Source: Erythrobacter sp. (GTDB taxonomy: Bacteria > Pseudomonadota > Alphaproteobacteria > Sphingomonadales > Sphingomonadaceae). From it: 64,000 nt of DNA. Positions 40,746 to 50,718 of the stretch are shown here, in pieces (positions within the stretch are counted from its first letter, which is position 1; each line of letters begins with the position of its first letter). The position numbers were made by a program, and so were the translations under genes. The stretch lies in assembly GCA_023653115.1 (NCBI GenBank), contig JAMNXO010000003.1:62001-126000 (forward strand), written 5' to 3'. A model generated the notes under the pieces. That model made no database searches. It had not been told where the DNA came from and saw only the letters and a list, made by a program, of their open reading frames with translations.

Positions 40746-42284
40746 GTGAACAAAGTGCGCTATGTGTATGGACTCTCGAGCGCGCTGCTGGTCGGCGGCG
40801 CGGCAGCCTCACTGATCACCGGTACGCCGCTCGGCGCGCAGGTCGCCCAGAATGATGGCGCGGTGATGGACCGGGTGGTCCCGGTCGCCGGCGCGCCCGC
40901 CAGCTTCGCCGATCTGACCGAACAGCTCGCTCCGGCCGTGGTCAACATCGCCACCCGCCAGCGGGTCGAGGTGCAGAACAACCCCTTCGCCGGCACGCCC
41001 TTTGCCGAGCTGTTCAACCGCCGTCAGGGCGGCGGCGAAGCGCAGCCCCAGACCCGTGAGGCGCAATCGCTGGGTTCGGGCTTCATCATTTCGGCTGATG
41101 GCTATGTGGTCACCAACAACCACGTGATCTCGCCCCCCGATACCCGCGCCAAGCTGGAATCGATCACCGTCACCCTGCCCGATGGCACCGAATACGAGGC
41201 CGATCTGGTCGGCGCGGACGCCGCGTCCGATCTGGCGGTGCTCAAGATCCGCTCCAACACCACCTTCCCCTTCGTCAAGTTCGGGGATTCGAGCGCAGCG
41301 CGCGTGGGCGACTGGGTGGTGGCGATCGGCAACCCCTTCGGTCTTGGCGGCACGGTCACCAGCGGGATCATCTCGGCAGTCTATCGCAACACCGGCCAGG
41401 GCGGCGCCTATGACCGCTATCTCCAGACCGACGCCAGCATCAACCGCGGCAATTCCGGCGGCCCGCTGTTCGACATGCGCGGCAATGTGATCGGCATCAA
41501 CAACGCGATTTTCTCGCCTTCGGGCGGCAGCGTCGGCATCGGCTTTGCGATCCCGGCGGAAATCGCCGCGCCGATCGTGGAACAGCTGCGCGCCGGCCGC
41601 GAGATCGAGCGCGGCTATCTCGGCGTCGGGCTCGCCCCGATCAACGAGGACATCGCCGCCTCATTGGGCATCGAAAAGCGCCGCGGCGAATTCGTGCAGA
41701 CCGTGCAGGACGATAGCCCGGCGGGGCGTGCAGGCGTCAAGCCCGGCGACATCATCACCAAGGTCAACGGCAAGGACGTCACCGCCGACCAGACCGTGTC
41801 CTATCTCGTCGCCAATCTGGAACCCGGCGCGCAGGTGCCGGTGGAATTGCTGCGCGGGGGCAAGAAGCTGGCCCTCACCGTCACGCTGGGCAAGCGCCCG
41901 ACCGAGGCGGAGTTGCAGCAGCAGACCCAGACCTTCGACCCCGATTCCGAAGAACCGATGGCGCCCGGCACTTCGGACGGCACGATCGAGGAAAAGCTCG
42001 GGATGCAGGTGATGCCGATGTCGGCCGCGATTGCCCGCTCGCTCGGCATCCCCGCCGATACCAAGGGCGTGGTGATCGGCGCGGTTGATCCCAACTCGGA
42101 TGCGGCGCGCAAGGGCCTGCGCCGCGGCGACATCATCCTGTCGGCCAACTACCAGGAGGTCGCCAGCGTCGAAGCGCTGCTGGCCCAGGTCAATGCTGCC
42201 GTGACCGAGAAGCGCGAGGCGATCCTGCTGCGCATCCAGCGTCGCACCCAGCCGCCGGCCTTCATCCCCATCCGCCTGCGCTAA
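40746..42284 (+). CDS. degP: Do-like periplasmic serine endoprotease (DegP/HtrA)
   Basis: A 512-aa periplasmic chaperone-protease. A signal/anchor segment (YGLSSALLVGGAAASLITGTPLGAQ) precedes a trypsin-like domain with the triad His in YVVTNNHVI, Asp in AASDLAVLKI and Ser in NRGNSGGPLF. Two PDZ domains follow (~300-385 and ~405-505; RGYLGVGLAP and KGVVIGAVDPNSDAARKGLRRGDII). GTG 40746 follows AAGAGGA, a good ribosome site. It is the next gene after hflKC and may share envelope-stress control. Confidence 0.94.
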   Translation: MNKVRYVYGLSSALLVGGAAASLITGTPLGAQVAQNDGAVMDRVVPVAGAPASFADLTEQLAPAVVNIATRQRVEVQNNPFAGTPFAELFNRRQGGGEAQPQTREAQSLGSGFIISADGYVVTNNHVISPPDTRAKLESITVTLPDGTEYEADLVGADAASDLAVLKIRSNTTFPFVKFGDSSAARVGDWVVAIGNPFGLGGTVTSGIISAVYRNTGQGGAYDRYLQTDASINRGNSGGPLFDMRGNVIGINNAIFSPSGGSVGIGFAIPAEIAAPIVEQLRAGREIERGYLGVGLAPINEDIAASLGIEKRRGEFVQTVQDDSPAGRAGVKPGDIITKVNGKDVTADQTVSYLVANLEPGAQVPVELLRGGKKLALTVTLGKRPTEAELQQQTQTFDPDSEEPMAPGTSDGTIEEKLGMQVMPMSAAIARSLGIPADTKGVVIGAVDPNSDAARKGLRRGDIILSANYQEVASVEALLAQVNAAVTEKREAILLRIQRRTQPPAFIPIRLR

Positions 42285-42301
42285 GCCGCGCGGCCAACCA
42301 C

Positions 42302-42340
42302 AAAAAAGGGCGCCGGGAGCTGATCCCGGCGCCCTTTTTG
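42302..42340. terminator. bidirectional intrinsic terminator
   Basis: AAAAAAGGGCGCCGGGA-GCTGA-TCCCGGCGCCCTTTTTG: a perfect 11-bp GC stem with A-run before and T-run after. It lies between the converging degP and PBP1A stops and can end both transcripts. Confidence 0.93.
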
Positions 42341-42353
42341 TATGGCGGCCTGC

Positions 42354-44528
42354 CTATTCGTCCGGCGGCGGGCGTGTCGCCTGCGGCTGCGGCGGGCGGC
42401 GCGGTTCGCGCTGGGGGCGCGGAATCTGGCCGCCGGTGGCCTGTTCGAGAAACTCGTCGCTTGCCGCTGCAGGATCATTCGGATCGGTGCCGAACGGCCC
42501 GTCGGACGGCTCGCGCCGCGCCGGTTCGACCAGATTGCCCTGCTCGTCGATGAAGTAGTAGTCCTCGGGCTCGCCGAACATTGCTTCTTCGTCGGGCTCC
42601 AGCTGCCATTCGGGCAGTTCCACAGTCGTCTCGAATTCCTCGACCGGGCGGTCCTTCACCGCATAGCGCATATAGGCGGCAAAGGCCTGCGCCGGTGCGC
42701 GCCCGCCCTGCAGGCCCGGCACTGCCTTGGCATCATCGCGGCCCATCCACACGCCGGTCGTCACGCCCGAGGAAAAGCCGATGAACCAGCCATCCTTGTT
42801 CGATGATGTGGTGCCGGTCTTGCCGGCCACTGGCCGTCCGATCTGCGCGGCACGGCCGGTGCCGGTCTGCACGGCGGCCTGAAGCAGATCCGTCATCCCG
42901 GCGACGACATAATCGGGCACCACGGTCCGATCGCGCTTGTCCTGGTGGCGGTAAAGCAGCTCGCCGCCCGCCGTGGTCACCTTGGCAATGCCATAGGGTT
43001 CCACGCCCACGCCCTTGGCCGAGATCGCGGCGAAGGCCTGCGTCATCTCGATCAGGCGCACTTCGGAAGAGCCCAGCACCATCGAGGGGAAGGTCGAAAC
43101 CTCCGAGGTGATCCCGAACCGCTTGGCCATCGATGCCACCGTGCCGAAGCCGACTTCGTTGCCGAGCTGGGCTGCGACCGTGTTGATCGAATAGGCAAAG
43201 GCGGTGCGCAGATCGGTTTCCCCGACATTGCGCCCGGTGGAATTGCGCGGGCTCCAGCCGTCGATCGTCACCGGCTCGTCCTTGACCATGTCCTCGGGCG
43301 TGTAGCCCGCTTCCAGCGCGGCGAGATAGACGAACAGCTTCCACGAGGAACCGGGCTGGCGCATCGCGGTGGTGGCGCGGTTGAAGTTGCTGGCGACGTA
43401 ATCGGTGCCGCCCACCAGCGCGAGGATCGCTCCGTCACGATCAAGGCTGACCAGCGCGCCCTGCGCATTGCCCGGCGTGTTGGCCTCGATCGCGGCCGTG
43501 GCGGCGCGCTGCATCCCGATATCGAGCGTGGTCCACACCTCGATCGGCTCGAAGGTTTCGGGCAGGATGATGTCGAGCTGCGGCAGCACCCAGTCGGTGA
43601 AATAGCGCACCGAGTTCTGGCCAGCCTGCTCCTTCAGCTGCACTTCGCTGATATCGACATTGGCCTGATCGGCGGTGATATAGCCCTGCTCGCGCATCAG
43701 CCGCAGCACCACCTGCGCGCGGTCGACCGCGGCCTGCGTGTCGGCGGTGGGGGAATAGCGGCTCGGCGCTTTCACCAGGCCTGCGATAATCGCCGCCTCG
43801 CCGACGCTGAGTTCGTTGGCCGGGTGGCTGAAGAACTTCCGGCTCGCGCTGTCGATCCCGTAGGCGCCGCCGCCGAAATAGACCTTGTTGAGATAGAGCT
43901 CGAGGATTTCCTCCTTGGAGAACTTCCATTCGAGCGCCAGCGCCAGCACTGCCTCGCGCGCCTTGCGATCGAGCGAGCGGTTGTTGTTGAGGAACAGGTT
44001 GCGCGCCAGCTGCTGGGTGATGGTGGAGGTGCCGCCGATCCGGTCGTCGCCGGTGAAGCCCTCGACGATCGCGCCGGTCAGGCGGATCGGATCGACGCCC
44101 AGGTGCGAATGGAAGCGCTTGTCCTCCACCGCGACCATGGCGCTCTTCATGTTGTCCGGGATTTCGTCGTAGTCGAGCCACTCGCCGAAGCTCGGGCCAA
44201 GTTCGACCAGTTCGCGCCCGTCGCGCGCGCGCACCACAATGGTCTGGCCCGGCTGGGTGGCCTGCAATGCGCCGTAGCTGGGGATCGAACTGGCCGCAAA
44301 ACCGACCGCAAAGCCGAGGAAGATCAGGCCCAGCAGCGCCAGCGCCCCGCCCCACACGAAGGCGCGTTTGATCCACTTGCGCAAGGCCGAGGGCGGCTTG
44401 CCGTCCCCGCTGCCCTTGCCGTCGCGGCTCAGCTTGGTGCGCACCGCCGGCGCGTCTGCGCGCTGCGCTGCCGCCCGGCGACTGCCGCGCGCGCCTTTGT
44501 TCTGCAACCGGTCACCCCTTCTGGACAT
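42354..44528 (-). CDS. class A penicillin-binding protein 1A-type
   Basis: Bifunctional peptidoglycan glycosyltransferase/transpeptidase of ~724 aa. A basic cytoplasmic tail and one membrane helix (FVWGGALALLGLIFLGFAVGF) come first. The GT51 domain shows VAVEDKRFHSHLGVD, GGTSTITQQLARNLFL and KEEILELYLNKVYFG. The transpeptidase domain has the Ser in RQPGSSWKLFVY, the SIN triad and KTGTTSSNKDGWFIGF. The C-terminal ~100 residues are acidic, then Pro/Arg-rich (RPQREPRRPPQPQATRPP). ATG 44528 (MSRRGDR) is favoured over the track's TTG 44543. Called pbp1A/mrcA-like; no symbol assigned with certainty. Confidence 0.92.
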   Translation of the reverse strand: MSRRGDRLQNKGARGSRRAAAQRADAPAVRTKLSRDGKGSGDGKPPSALRKWIKRAFVWGGALALLGLIFLGFAVGFAASSIPSYGALQATQPGQTIVVRARDGRELVELGPSFGEWLDYDEIPDNMKSAMVAVEDKRFHSHLGVDPIRLTGAIVEGFTGDDRIGGTSTITQQLARNLFLNNNRSLDRKAREAVLALALEWKFSKEEILELYLNKVYFGGGAYGIDSASRKFFSHPANELSVGEAAIIAGLVKAPSRYSPTADTQAAVDRAQVVLRLMREQGYITADQANVDISEVQLKEQAGQNSVRYFTDWVLPQLDIILPETFEPIEVWTTLDIGMQRAATAAIEANTPGNAQGALVSLDRDGAILALVGGTDYVASNFNRATTAMRQPGSSWKLFVYLAALEAGYTPEDMVKDEPVTIDGWSPRNSTGRNVGETDLRTAFAYSINTVAAQLGNEVGFGTVASMAKRFGITSEVSTFPSMVLGSSEVRLIEMTQAFAAISAKGVGVEPYGIAKVTTAGGELLYRHQDKRDRTVVPDYVVAGMTDLLQAAVQTGTGRAAQIGRPVAGKTGTTSSNKDGWFIGFSSGVTTGVWMGRDDAKAVPGLQGGRAPAQAFAAYMRYAVKDRPVEEFETTVELPEWQLEPDEEAMFGEPEDYYFIDEQGNLVEPARREPSDGPFGTDPNDPAAASDEFLEQATGGQIPRPQREPRRPPQPQATRPPPDE

Positions 44529-44651
44529 GGCCTTGTCGTTCAATCCGTTCCGATCAGGCGCCCGCAGCGCCGCTTGCGCCCCGGTGCATAGGCGAGTTGT
44601 AACCGCGGGTGAACCGCCGATGTGCAGCGCGCCTCCACGCTGCGATCTGCA

Positions 44652-45059
44652 CTAGTCTTCGGCCGGGGTGAACACCAGCGCGGCCGAGTTGATGCAATAG
44701 CGCAGCCCCCCCTGCTCGGGCGGGCCATCGGGAAAGACATGGCCCAGATGCCCGCCGCACTTGCCGCAGCGCACTTCGGTACGGACCATGCCGTAGCTGA
44801 CATCGCGGTGTTCCTCGATCACTTCATCGGTCGAAGGCTTGGTGAAGGCCGGCCATCCGCAGCCCGAATTGTATTTCGCGGTCGAGTAGAACAGCTGCGT
44901 GCCGCAAGCGGCGCAGTGATATTCGCCCTCGTCGTAGAACTTGTCGTATTCGCCGGTGAAGGCGCGCTCGGTGCCGGCCTCGCGCAGGACATGATACTGC
45001 ATCGGGTCCAGTTTCGCGCGCCATTCGGCGTCCGTCAGGCTGCGGGGATCGTCGGTCAT
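44652..45059 (-). CDS. msrB: peptide-methionine (R)-S-oxide reductase
   Basis: Reduces methionine-R-sulfoxide. The 135-aa zinc-containing form has CAACGTQLF and CGKCGGHLGHVF (two CxxC zinc pairs), GCGWPAF, and the catalytic Cys in LRYCINSAAL. Complements msrA elsewhere in the window. The dispersed repeat copy 4 lies in the upstream 123-nt gap. Confidence 0.96.
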   Translation of the reverse strand: MTDDPRSLTDAEWRAKLDPMQYHVLREAGTERAFTGEYDKFYDEGEYHCAACGTQLFYSTAKYNSGCGWPAFTKPSTDEVIEEHRDVSYGMVRTEVRCGKCGGHLGHVFPDGPPEQGGLRYCINSAALVFTPAED

Positions 45060-45106
45060 AAGTCACCTCTCTCTGTGGGCGCTGATATCGGATGGTCGCA
45101 GACAAT

Positions 45107-45182
45107 CCGCAAGGCCGACTGGCCGCCCGCAGCGACCGGAGGGAGCGAGGATACCGCACGCCGGAAGGCGTGCGAAAACAAA
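45107..45182 (+). repeat. dispersed structured repeat, copy 4
   Basis: CCGCAAGGCCGACTGGCCGC, CCGCAGCGACCGGAGGGAGCG (shortened middle hairpin), GAGGATACC, then the hairpin GCACGCC-GGAA-GGCGTGC and GAAAACAAA. The first box is identical to that of copy 1. It ends exactly before the GST stop codon and fills most of the gap up to msrB. Confidence 0.8.
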
Positions 45183-45851
45183 TCACCCATCAACCAACGC
45201 ATAGTGCGCAGGCGGCTGGATGGTCTCCATCCGCTCGGTCAGCAGCGGACGGAAGCTCGGGCGGCTCTTGAACACGGCATACCAGCCGCGCGATTGCTCG
45301 TGTCCCGCCCAGTCGATCCCGCCGAGATAATCCGCGACCGAGATCTGCGCCGCAGCAGCGAGATCCGCGAGGCTCATGGTGGAACCCGCCACCCACGGGC
45401 GGTTGTCGATCAACCAGTCGAGATAATCGAGATGCCCGTGCGCCAGCTTCATCGCGTTGCGCAGCGCACCGCTATCGGGCGGCTGGCGCAGGATGCGCTT
45501 TTTCATGCGTTCGGACAGCAAGGGCGCGGTGACATCGGCGTAGAAATTCTCGTCAAACAGCGCCACCAGCCGGCGGATTTCGGCACGCTGCGCGGCAGTG
45601 CCGTTGATCATCGGCGCGCGCTCGACTGTCTCTTCGAAATATTCCGCGATCGCCCGGCTATCGGGCAGGGTGACGCCCTTTTCCTGATTGACGATCACCG
45701 GCGTGCGCCCGGCCGGATTGAGATTGAAGAACATATCGGACGCAGCCCACGGGTCTTCGCGCACCAGCTCGAAGGGGATGTTCTTTTCGCTCAGCAGCAG
45801 CCGGATCTTGCGGCTGAAGGGGCAGAGGGGGAATTGATAAAGGAGCCACAT
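45183..45851 (-). CDS. glutathione S-transferase family protein
   Basis: A 222-aa protein with a thioredoxin-like N-domain (LYQFPLCPFSRKIRLLLSEKNIPFELV, cis-Pro in GRTPVIV, DSRAIAEYFEE) and a helical C-domain (LDYLDWLIDNRPWVAGSTMSLADLAAAAQIS). The CPFS motif has a single Cys where Ser/Tyr is found in other classes, so a thiol-dependent (beta/omega-like) reaction is possible. The substrate is unknown. It precedes msrB on the strand but is separated from it by repeat copy 4. Confidence 0.88.
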   Translation of the reverse strand: MWLLYQFPLCPFSRKIRLLLSEKNIPFELVREDPWAASDMFFNLNPAGRTPVIVNQEKGVTLPDSRAIAEYFEETVERAPMINGTAAQRAEIRRLVALFDENFYADVTAPLLSERMKKRILRQPPDSGALRNAMKLAHGHLDYLDWLIDNRPWVAGSTMSLADLAAAAQISVADYLGGIDWAGHEQSRGWYAVFKSRPSFRPLLTERMETIQPPAHYALVDG

Positions 45852-45918
45852 GATGCAGCTACCCTTGCCTTACTTGGCGCGGCGAATCCATGGCCTTGCC
45901 GCAGGCTAACGCGAATTA

Positions 45919-46266
45919 TCAGACGCCCGAGGCTTCCAGCATCAAAAGGCATGATGGCATCACCTTGTCGGTCTCGCCGCTGTCCTGCAACGCCTTGGCC
46001 TCGAACCCGGCCAGCCAGGCGATCCCGTCACGATCAAGCCCGGTCTGATCCATCAATTGCGCCAGCGACCGCACGAAGAATTCGCGCCCGCGAACTTCCA
46101 GCGACGGCCAGCGCAGCGCCACCGGATCGCCATTGGCCTGCCGGCGGGAGACAATCGCAAAGGCCGCAGAACAGCGCAGGATCGCGCGGTTTTCCTGGGA
46201 CAGGGCGGGAGGGGCGGCGGGCGCGGCCTGAAGCGCCAGAGCGGCGGCGAGAAACGGAGTGAGCAT
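45919..46266 (-). CDS. conserved hypothetical protein with signal peptide
   Basis: A 115-aa protein beginning MLTPFLAAALALQAAPAAPPA, a likely short signal peptide, followed by a small helical domain with two Cys (ILRCSAAFAIVSRRQANG and MPSCLLMLEASGV) that could be paired in the periplasm. No named domain is recognised. It lies 67 nt upstream of the GST gene on the same strand. Its coding nature rests on the signal peptide and codon pattern. Confidence 0.65.
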   Translation of the reverse strand: MLTPFLAAALALQAAPAAPPALSQENRAILRCSAAFAIVSRRQANGDPVALRWPSLEVRGREFFVRSLAQLMDQTGLDRDGIAWLAGFEAKALQDSGETDKVMPSCLLMLEASGV

Positions 46267-46376
46267 GGCGCTATCTATCCCTCGAAAGATGAACCTTTGG
46301 CTACCGGAATCCGCATTGCCGCGCGCAAAAATCCGTCCTAATCCGCAACCCGTCCTATGAGAGGAGACGCAGTTCC

Positions 46377-46766
46377 ATGTTCAGTCACATCATGATCGGC
46401 ACCAATGATTTCGATCGTGCCAAGGCGTTCTATGACGCCGTGCTCGCCACGCTCGGTGCAGCCCCCGGCAACATCAACGAAGCCGCTACCGGCCACAAGC
46501 GCGCGTTCTGGTTCCACAATGGCGGCATCTTCGCGATCAGCCAGCCGATCAACGACGCGCCCGCTTGCGTCGCCAACGGTTCAACCATCGGCTTTGCCTG
46601 CGACAGCCTCGAGCAGGTGCAGGCGTTCCATGATGCAGCCGTGGCTGCGGGTGGCAAGTCGATCGAAGACGCCCCCGGCCCGCGCACCGGCGCGATGGGC
46701 ACCCTGAACCTCGGCTATGTGCTCGATCTGGACGGCCACAAGCTGTGCATGCTGCATAGGGCCTGA
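46377..46766 (+). CDS. VOC family protein (glyoxalase/bleomycin-resistance fold)
   Basis: A 129-aa single VOC module: MFSHIMIGTNDFDRAKAFYDAVLATLG at the start and GYVLDLDGHKLCMLH at the end, with paired beta-alpha-beta units. Such proteins bind a metal and act on small molecules or confer resistance; here the function cannot be specified. GAGAGGAGACG gives a clear ribosome site before ATG 46377. Confidence 0.88.
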   Translation: MFSHIMIGTNDFDRAKAFYDAVLATLGAAPGNINEAATGHKRAFWFHNGGIFAISQPINDAPACVANGSTIGFACDSLEQVQAFHDAAVAAGGKSIEDAPGPRTGAMGTLNLGYVLDLDGHKLCMLHRA

Positions 46767-46773
46767 TGTGAAG

Positions 46774-46820
46774 GGGTGAGGCGGGTGGTCTGCGCCGCGC
46801 GATAGCGTGGCCGCAAACAA
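46774..46820 (+). repeat. partial relative of the 13.6-kb hairpin element
   Basis: GGCGGGTGGTCTGCGCCGCG...GTGGCCGCAAACAAAC matches in order the segment GGCGGGTGGTCAGCGTCGCG...GACCGCTAAACAAAC at 13691-13734, but lacks the inverted left arm. Both sit between 3' ends of convergent genes (here the VOC gene and metW). Confidence 0.55.
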
Positions 46821-46824
46821 ACAC

Positions 46825-47412
46825 CTACCTACTCAATTCAAATACCGCGAATTCGGCGCGCCAGTTAGCGGCTGGCGCGCCGATTTCGATTTCATTGGCG
46901 AAGAACCAAGCGCGCTCGATGGTCGCGCCCTTCATCCGCGCCAGATCGCGGAAATCTTCGACCGTGACGTGGTGGATGTTCTGCGTTTCATACCAGCTCA
47001 CCGGCAGCGCGCGGGTGACAGGCATCCGCCCGCCGAACATCAGCGCCGCCCGCGTGCGCCAATGCGCAAAGTTGGGGAACGAGACAAACGCCCGCCGCCC
47101 CACCCGCAGCAGCTCGTCAAGGATCAGATCGGGCCGCGTCGCGGTTTGCAGCGTCTGGCTGAGGATCGCGTAATCGAACGCCTTGTCAGGATAGTTGGCA
47201 AGATCGAGATTGGCATCGCCCTGCACCACGCTGAGGCCGCGCGACACGCAGCGTTCGACCAGCGCACCGTCCAATTCCATCCCACGCGCATCGCAACCGC
47301 TCGCGCTTTCAAGCTCCGCCATCAGCGCCCCGTCACCGCAGCCGATATCCAACACCCGGCTACCGGGCGTGACATGGGCGGCGATGGCGGCAAGGTCGGG
47401 ACGCAGGGTCAT
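46825..47412 (-). CDS. metW: methionine biosynthesis protein MetW
   Basis: A 195-aa class I methyltransferase-fold protein: [16 protein letters not shown] (motif I), [25 protein letters not shown] and [11 protein letters not shown]-like [13 protein letters not shown]. MetW works with MetX in homoserine acylation in many proteobacteria. It overlaps metX by 4 nt (start/stop ATGA), the usual metX-metW operon. Confidence 0.94.
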   Translation of the reverse strand: MTLRPDLAAIAAHVTPGSRVLDIGCGDGALMAELESASGCDARGMELDGALVERCVSRGLSVVQGDANLDLANYPDKAFDYAILSQTLQTATRPDLILDELLRVGRRAFVSFPNFAHWRTRAALMFGGRMPVTRALPVSWYETQNIHHVTVEDFRDLARMKGATIERAWFFANEIEIGAPAANWRAEFAVFELSR

Positions 47413-48506
47413 TCAACAAACCCCTTCACCACCCGGTCAAGCTGGTCGTGCTCGAGCAGGAAAGAGTCATGCCCGTGCGGCGCGCTCAGTTCGACAAAAC
47501 TCACCTTGGCGCCCGCCGCATTCAGCGCGTGGACGATGTGGCGGCTTTCGGCGGTGGGATAAAGCCAGTCGGTATCAAAGCTGACGAGGCAGAACCGCGC
47601 CTGCGTCCCCGCAAAGGCATTGGCGAGCTTGCCGCCGTGTTCTTCCGCGATGTCGAAATAATCCATCGCGCGGGTGATGTAGAGGTAGCTGTTCGCATCG
47701 AACCGGCGGGTGAAGCCGCTGCCCTGATAGCGCAGATAGCTTTCGACCTGGAACTCTGCGTCGAAACCGAAGCCCTTGGCCTCGCGGTCCTGCAAGCGCC
47801 GCCCGAACTTCTCGGTCAGCCCCGCTTCGGACAGGTAGGTGATATGCGCCGCCATCCGCGCCACGGCGAGGCCGTTGTCGGGCTTGGCTTCGCTCTCGTA
47901 GTAATCGCCTTCCGCCCATGCGGGATCGGCCATGATCGCCTGCCGGCCGACTTCGTGGAAGGCGATGTTCTGCGCCGAGTGCCGCGCGGTGGACGCAATC
48001 ACCAGCACCCGCGCGGCGCGTGTCGGCCAGTTGGCGGCGAGACTCAGCGCCTGCATCCCGCCCATCGATCCGCCGACCACCGCGTGCAGTTGTTCAATGC
48101 CGAGCCCGTCGAGCAAAGCCACCAACCCGCGCACCATGTCGCGGATGGTGATCACCGGAAAACGCATCGCATAGGGCTGACCGTCCGGCGCAAGGCTGGC
48201 AGGCCCGCTCGATCCCATGCAGCTGCCGATGACATTGGCGCAGATCACGAAGTGGCGATTGGTGTCGATCGGCAGACCCGGCCCGACCATCCGCTCCCAC
48301 CACCCCGGCTTGCCGGTGATCGGGTGCTGGCTGGCGAGATATTGGTCGCCCGTCAGCGCATGGCACACCAGCACCGCGTTGGACGCATCCGGCGCAAGCG
48401 TGCCGTAGGTCTCGTAGGCGATCTCGCACGCCTCCAGCACCTGTCCGCTGTCGAGCGGCAGGGGGTGGGGGATGCGATAGACCGTGGAGGCGGGGGCGGT
48501 GTTCAT
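47409..48506 (-). CDS. metX: homoserine O-acyltransferase MetX
   Basis: Acylates homoserine (acetyl- or succinyl-CoA) in methionine synthesis. The 365-aa alpha/beta hydrolase has [13 protein letters not shown], the nucleophile Ser in [15 protein letters not shown], a late acid region [10 protein letters not shown] and His in [15 protein letters not shown]. Start ATG 48506; the longer track frame is not family-like. Acetyl versus succinyl preference cannot be told reliably from motifs alone. No SAM riboswitch pattern was seen in the 107-nt divergent gap to hisC. Confidence 0.94.
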   Translation of the reverse strand: MNTAPASTVYRIPHPLPLDSGQVLEACEIAYETYGTLAPDASNAVLVCHALTGDQYLASQHPITGKPGWWERMVGPGLPIDTNRHFVICANVIGSCMGSSGPASLAPDGQPYAMRFPVITIRDMVRGLVALLDGLGIEQLHAVVGGSMGGMQALSLAANWPTRAARVLVIASTARHSAQNIAFHEVGRQAIMADPAWAEGDYYESEAKPDNGLAVARMAAHITYLSEAGLTEKFGRRLQDREAKGFGFDAEFQVESYLRYQGSGFTRRFDANSYLYITRAMDYFDIAEEHGGKLANAFAGTQARFCLVSFDTDWLYPTAESRHIVHALNAAGAKVSFVELSAPHGHDSFLLEHDQLDRVVKGFVE

Positions 48507-48613
48507 TCGCGGTGCGAATTGGGGGAGCCCCCCGCCCATGTCAATCGCCACCCTGCGGCTGCGCGTTTTCACGTTGTATTCGCGGCCGCAAACTGGTTAC
48601 ACGCGCCTCTCCC

Positions 48614-49711
48614 ATGACCAAGCCTCAACCGAAACCCTGGATCGCGCAGATCCACGCTTATGTGCCGGGCAAGTCCAAGTCGGCGAGCGGCCAGCCGCTG
48701 ACCAAGCTTTCGGCCAATGAAAACCCGCTGGGCAGCAGTCCGGCGGCGCTGGCGGCTTTGGCTGAGGCCCATAATCCGGCCGACTATCCCGATCCCGATG
48801 CACGCGCGCTGCGCGAGACAATCGCGGCGGTGCATGGGCTTAATCCTGACCGGGTCGTGTGCGGCACGGGCTCGGGCGAGCTGTTGCACTGCATCGTGCA
48901 GGCATTGGCCGGGCCGGGGGACGAGGTGCTGGCCTCGCGCTATTCCTTCTCGCTCTATCCGCTGCTGGCGCACAAGGTCGGGGCGACGGCCGTGCTGGCC
49001 GAGGATGCCGATTACGCCGCCAGCGTCGACAATCTGCTCGCCGCGGTGACCGAGCGGACCAAGGTGGTGCTGCTCGACAATCCGAATAATCCGGTCGGCA
49101 GCTTCCTGCCCCCGTCCGAAGTGGCACGGCTGCACGCAGGGCTTCCCGCCGATGTGCTGCTGGTGGTCGACGAGGCTTACGGCGAATATGTCGATCCGGC
49201 GCTGCAACAGGCGGCGTTTGACCTCGCCGCGCGGCATGAGAACGTGCTGGTCAGCCGCACCTTCTCCAAGGCCTATGGTCTTGCTTCCGAGCGGGTCGGC
49301 TGGGTGACCGGTGCGCCGCATCTGATTGATCTCGTCAACCGGCTGCGGGGCGCGTTCAACGTCTCGGTCAGCGGGCAGAAGGCGGCGCTGGCGGCATTGG
49401 GCGATCAGGCCTTCGTCGCCGCGAGCCGCGAACATAACGCTGCCGAACGCGCGCGCTTTGCCGCTGCGATTGCGGCGCTGGGCAACCACGGCCTCAGCGC
49501 CAGCCCCAGCGAAGCCAACTTCCTGCTGGTGCATTTTGACGGCGCGGTGAGCGCGGCGCAGGCGCTCGAGGCGCTGTCGGACGCCGGATACGCCGTACGG
49601 CACCTCCCCTCGCAAGGCCTGCCGAACAGCCTGCGCATCACCATCGGCAAAACCGAGGACATGACCCGCGTGATCGCCGCGCTGCGGACCCTGTGCGGGG
49701 AAGCGGCATGA
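48614..49711 (+). CDS. hisC: histidinol-phosphate / aromatic aminotransferase
   Basis: A 365-aa fold-type I PLP aminotransferase: [61 protein letters not shown] and the PLP-lysine region [17 protein letters not shown]. This is the HisC family. Placement 4 nt overlapping tyrA suggests it mainly serves tyrosine/phenylalanine synthesis (HisC2-like), although histidine synthesis is possible. ATG 48614 starts [10 protein letters not shown]; the track extension upstream is unlikely. Confidence 0.92.
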   Translation: MTKPQPKPWIAQIHAYVPGKSKSASGQPLTKLSANENPLGSSPAALAALAEAHNPADYPDPDARALRETIAAVHGLNPDRVVCGTGSGELLHCIVQALAGPGDEVLASRYSFSLYPLLAHKVGATAVLAEDADYAASVDNLLAAVTERTKVVLLDNPNNPVGSFLPPSEVARLHAGLPADVLLVVDEAYGEYVDPALQQAAFDLAARHENVLVSRTFSKAYGLASERVGWVTGAPHLIDLVNRLRGAFNVSVSGQKAALAALGDQAFVAASREHNAAERARFAAAIAALGNHGLSASPSEANFLLVHFDGAVSAAQALEALSDAGYAVRHLPSQGLPNSLRITIGKTEDMTRVIAALRTLCGEAA

Positions 49712-50616
49712 GCGTGCGCTCCGTCGCGATCATCGGGCTTGGCCTGCTGGGCGGCTCGATCGGGCTCGCAGTGAAAGCACGCGGGCTTCCGGTCACCACC
49801 ACCGGCTGGGACCGTGACGCGGGCGTGCGCGAGCGCGCAGCGGCGCGCGGGCTGGTCGATCAGGTGTGCGAGCGTGCCGAGGACGCGGTGGCCGCCGCCG
49901 ATCTCGTCATCCTGTGCGTCCCCGTCGGCGCGATGGGCGAGGCGGCGCGGGCGATTGCCCCGGGCCTGGCGCCCCATGCGATCATCAGCGATGTGGGTTC
50001 TTCCAAGGCCGCCGTGGCCGAGGCGCTCGCCGCCGCGCTGCCCGGCGCCTGCATCATCCCCGCGCACCCGGTCGCGGGCACCGAGCAGAGCGGGCCAGAG
50101 GCCGGCTTTGCCACGCTGTTTGCGGGCCGCTGGTGCATCATTACTCCGCCCGAGGGCGTGGACCCTGCGGCGCTCGAAGCGCTGTCGGAGTTCTGGACGC
50201 AGCTGGGCTCCAAGGTCGAGCTGATGGACGCGGCGCACCACGATCTGGTGCTCGCGGTGACCAGCCACATCCCGCACCTCATCGCCTATACGATTGTGGG
50301 CACGGCCAGCGATCTCGAGGACGTCACCCAGAGCGAGGTGATCAAATACTCCGCCGGGGGCTTCCGCGATTTCACCCGCATCGCCGCGTCCGATCCGGTG
50401 ATGTGGCGCGATGTGTTCCTGACCAACCGGGGCGCCGTGCTGGAGATGCTCGGGCGCTTTTCCGAGGATCTCACCGCGCTGCAACGCGCAATCCGGTCAG
50501 GCGACGGGGACACCCTGTTCGACCTCTTCACCCGCACCCGCGCAATCCGCCGGCAGGTGATCGAACAAGGCCAGGACGACGAGCGGCCCGATTTCGGCCG
50601 CGGGCACGGCGAGTGA
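49708..50616 (+). CDS. tyrA: prephenate/arogenate dehydrogenase
   Basis: A 302-aa NAD(P)-dependent dehydrogenase for tyrosine synthesis. Rossmann motif [38 protein letters not shown], the catalytic-site [16 protein letters not shown] and [18 protein letters not shown] are typical of TyrA. The ATG overlaps the hisC stop (ATGA). No ACT domain follows. Prephenate versus arogenate substrate is not decided. Confidence 0.93.
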   Translation: MSVRSVAIIGLGLLGGSIGLAVKARGLPVTTTGWDRDAGVRERAAARGLVDQVCERAEDAVAAADLVILCVPVGAMGEAARAIAPGLAPHAIISDVGSSKAAVAEALAAALPGACIIPAHPVAGTEQSGPEAGFATLFAGRWCIITPPEGVDPAALEALSEFWTQLGSKVELMDAAHHDLVLAVTSHIPHLIAYTIVGTASDLEDVTQSEVIKYSAGGFRDFTRIAASDPVMWRDVFLTNRGAVLEMLGRFSEDLTALQRAIRSGDGDTLFDLFTRTRAIRRQVIEQGQDDERPDFGRGHGE

Positions 50617-50718
50617 TCGCGCGTCTGATTTAGGGGTGATGCGGACAAAAGCGGCTGTTCGGGGGCGACCCCGAAGCGATCGCTAGTTCAGGCGCCAATC
50701 CGGCCATGAACGCTAATG

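Noticed and set aside
48507-48613. SAM riboswitch upstream of metX
   Set aside because: The short gap lacks the known SAM-II or SAM/SAH conserved cores.
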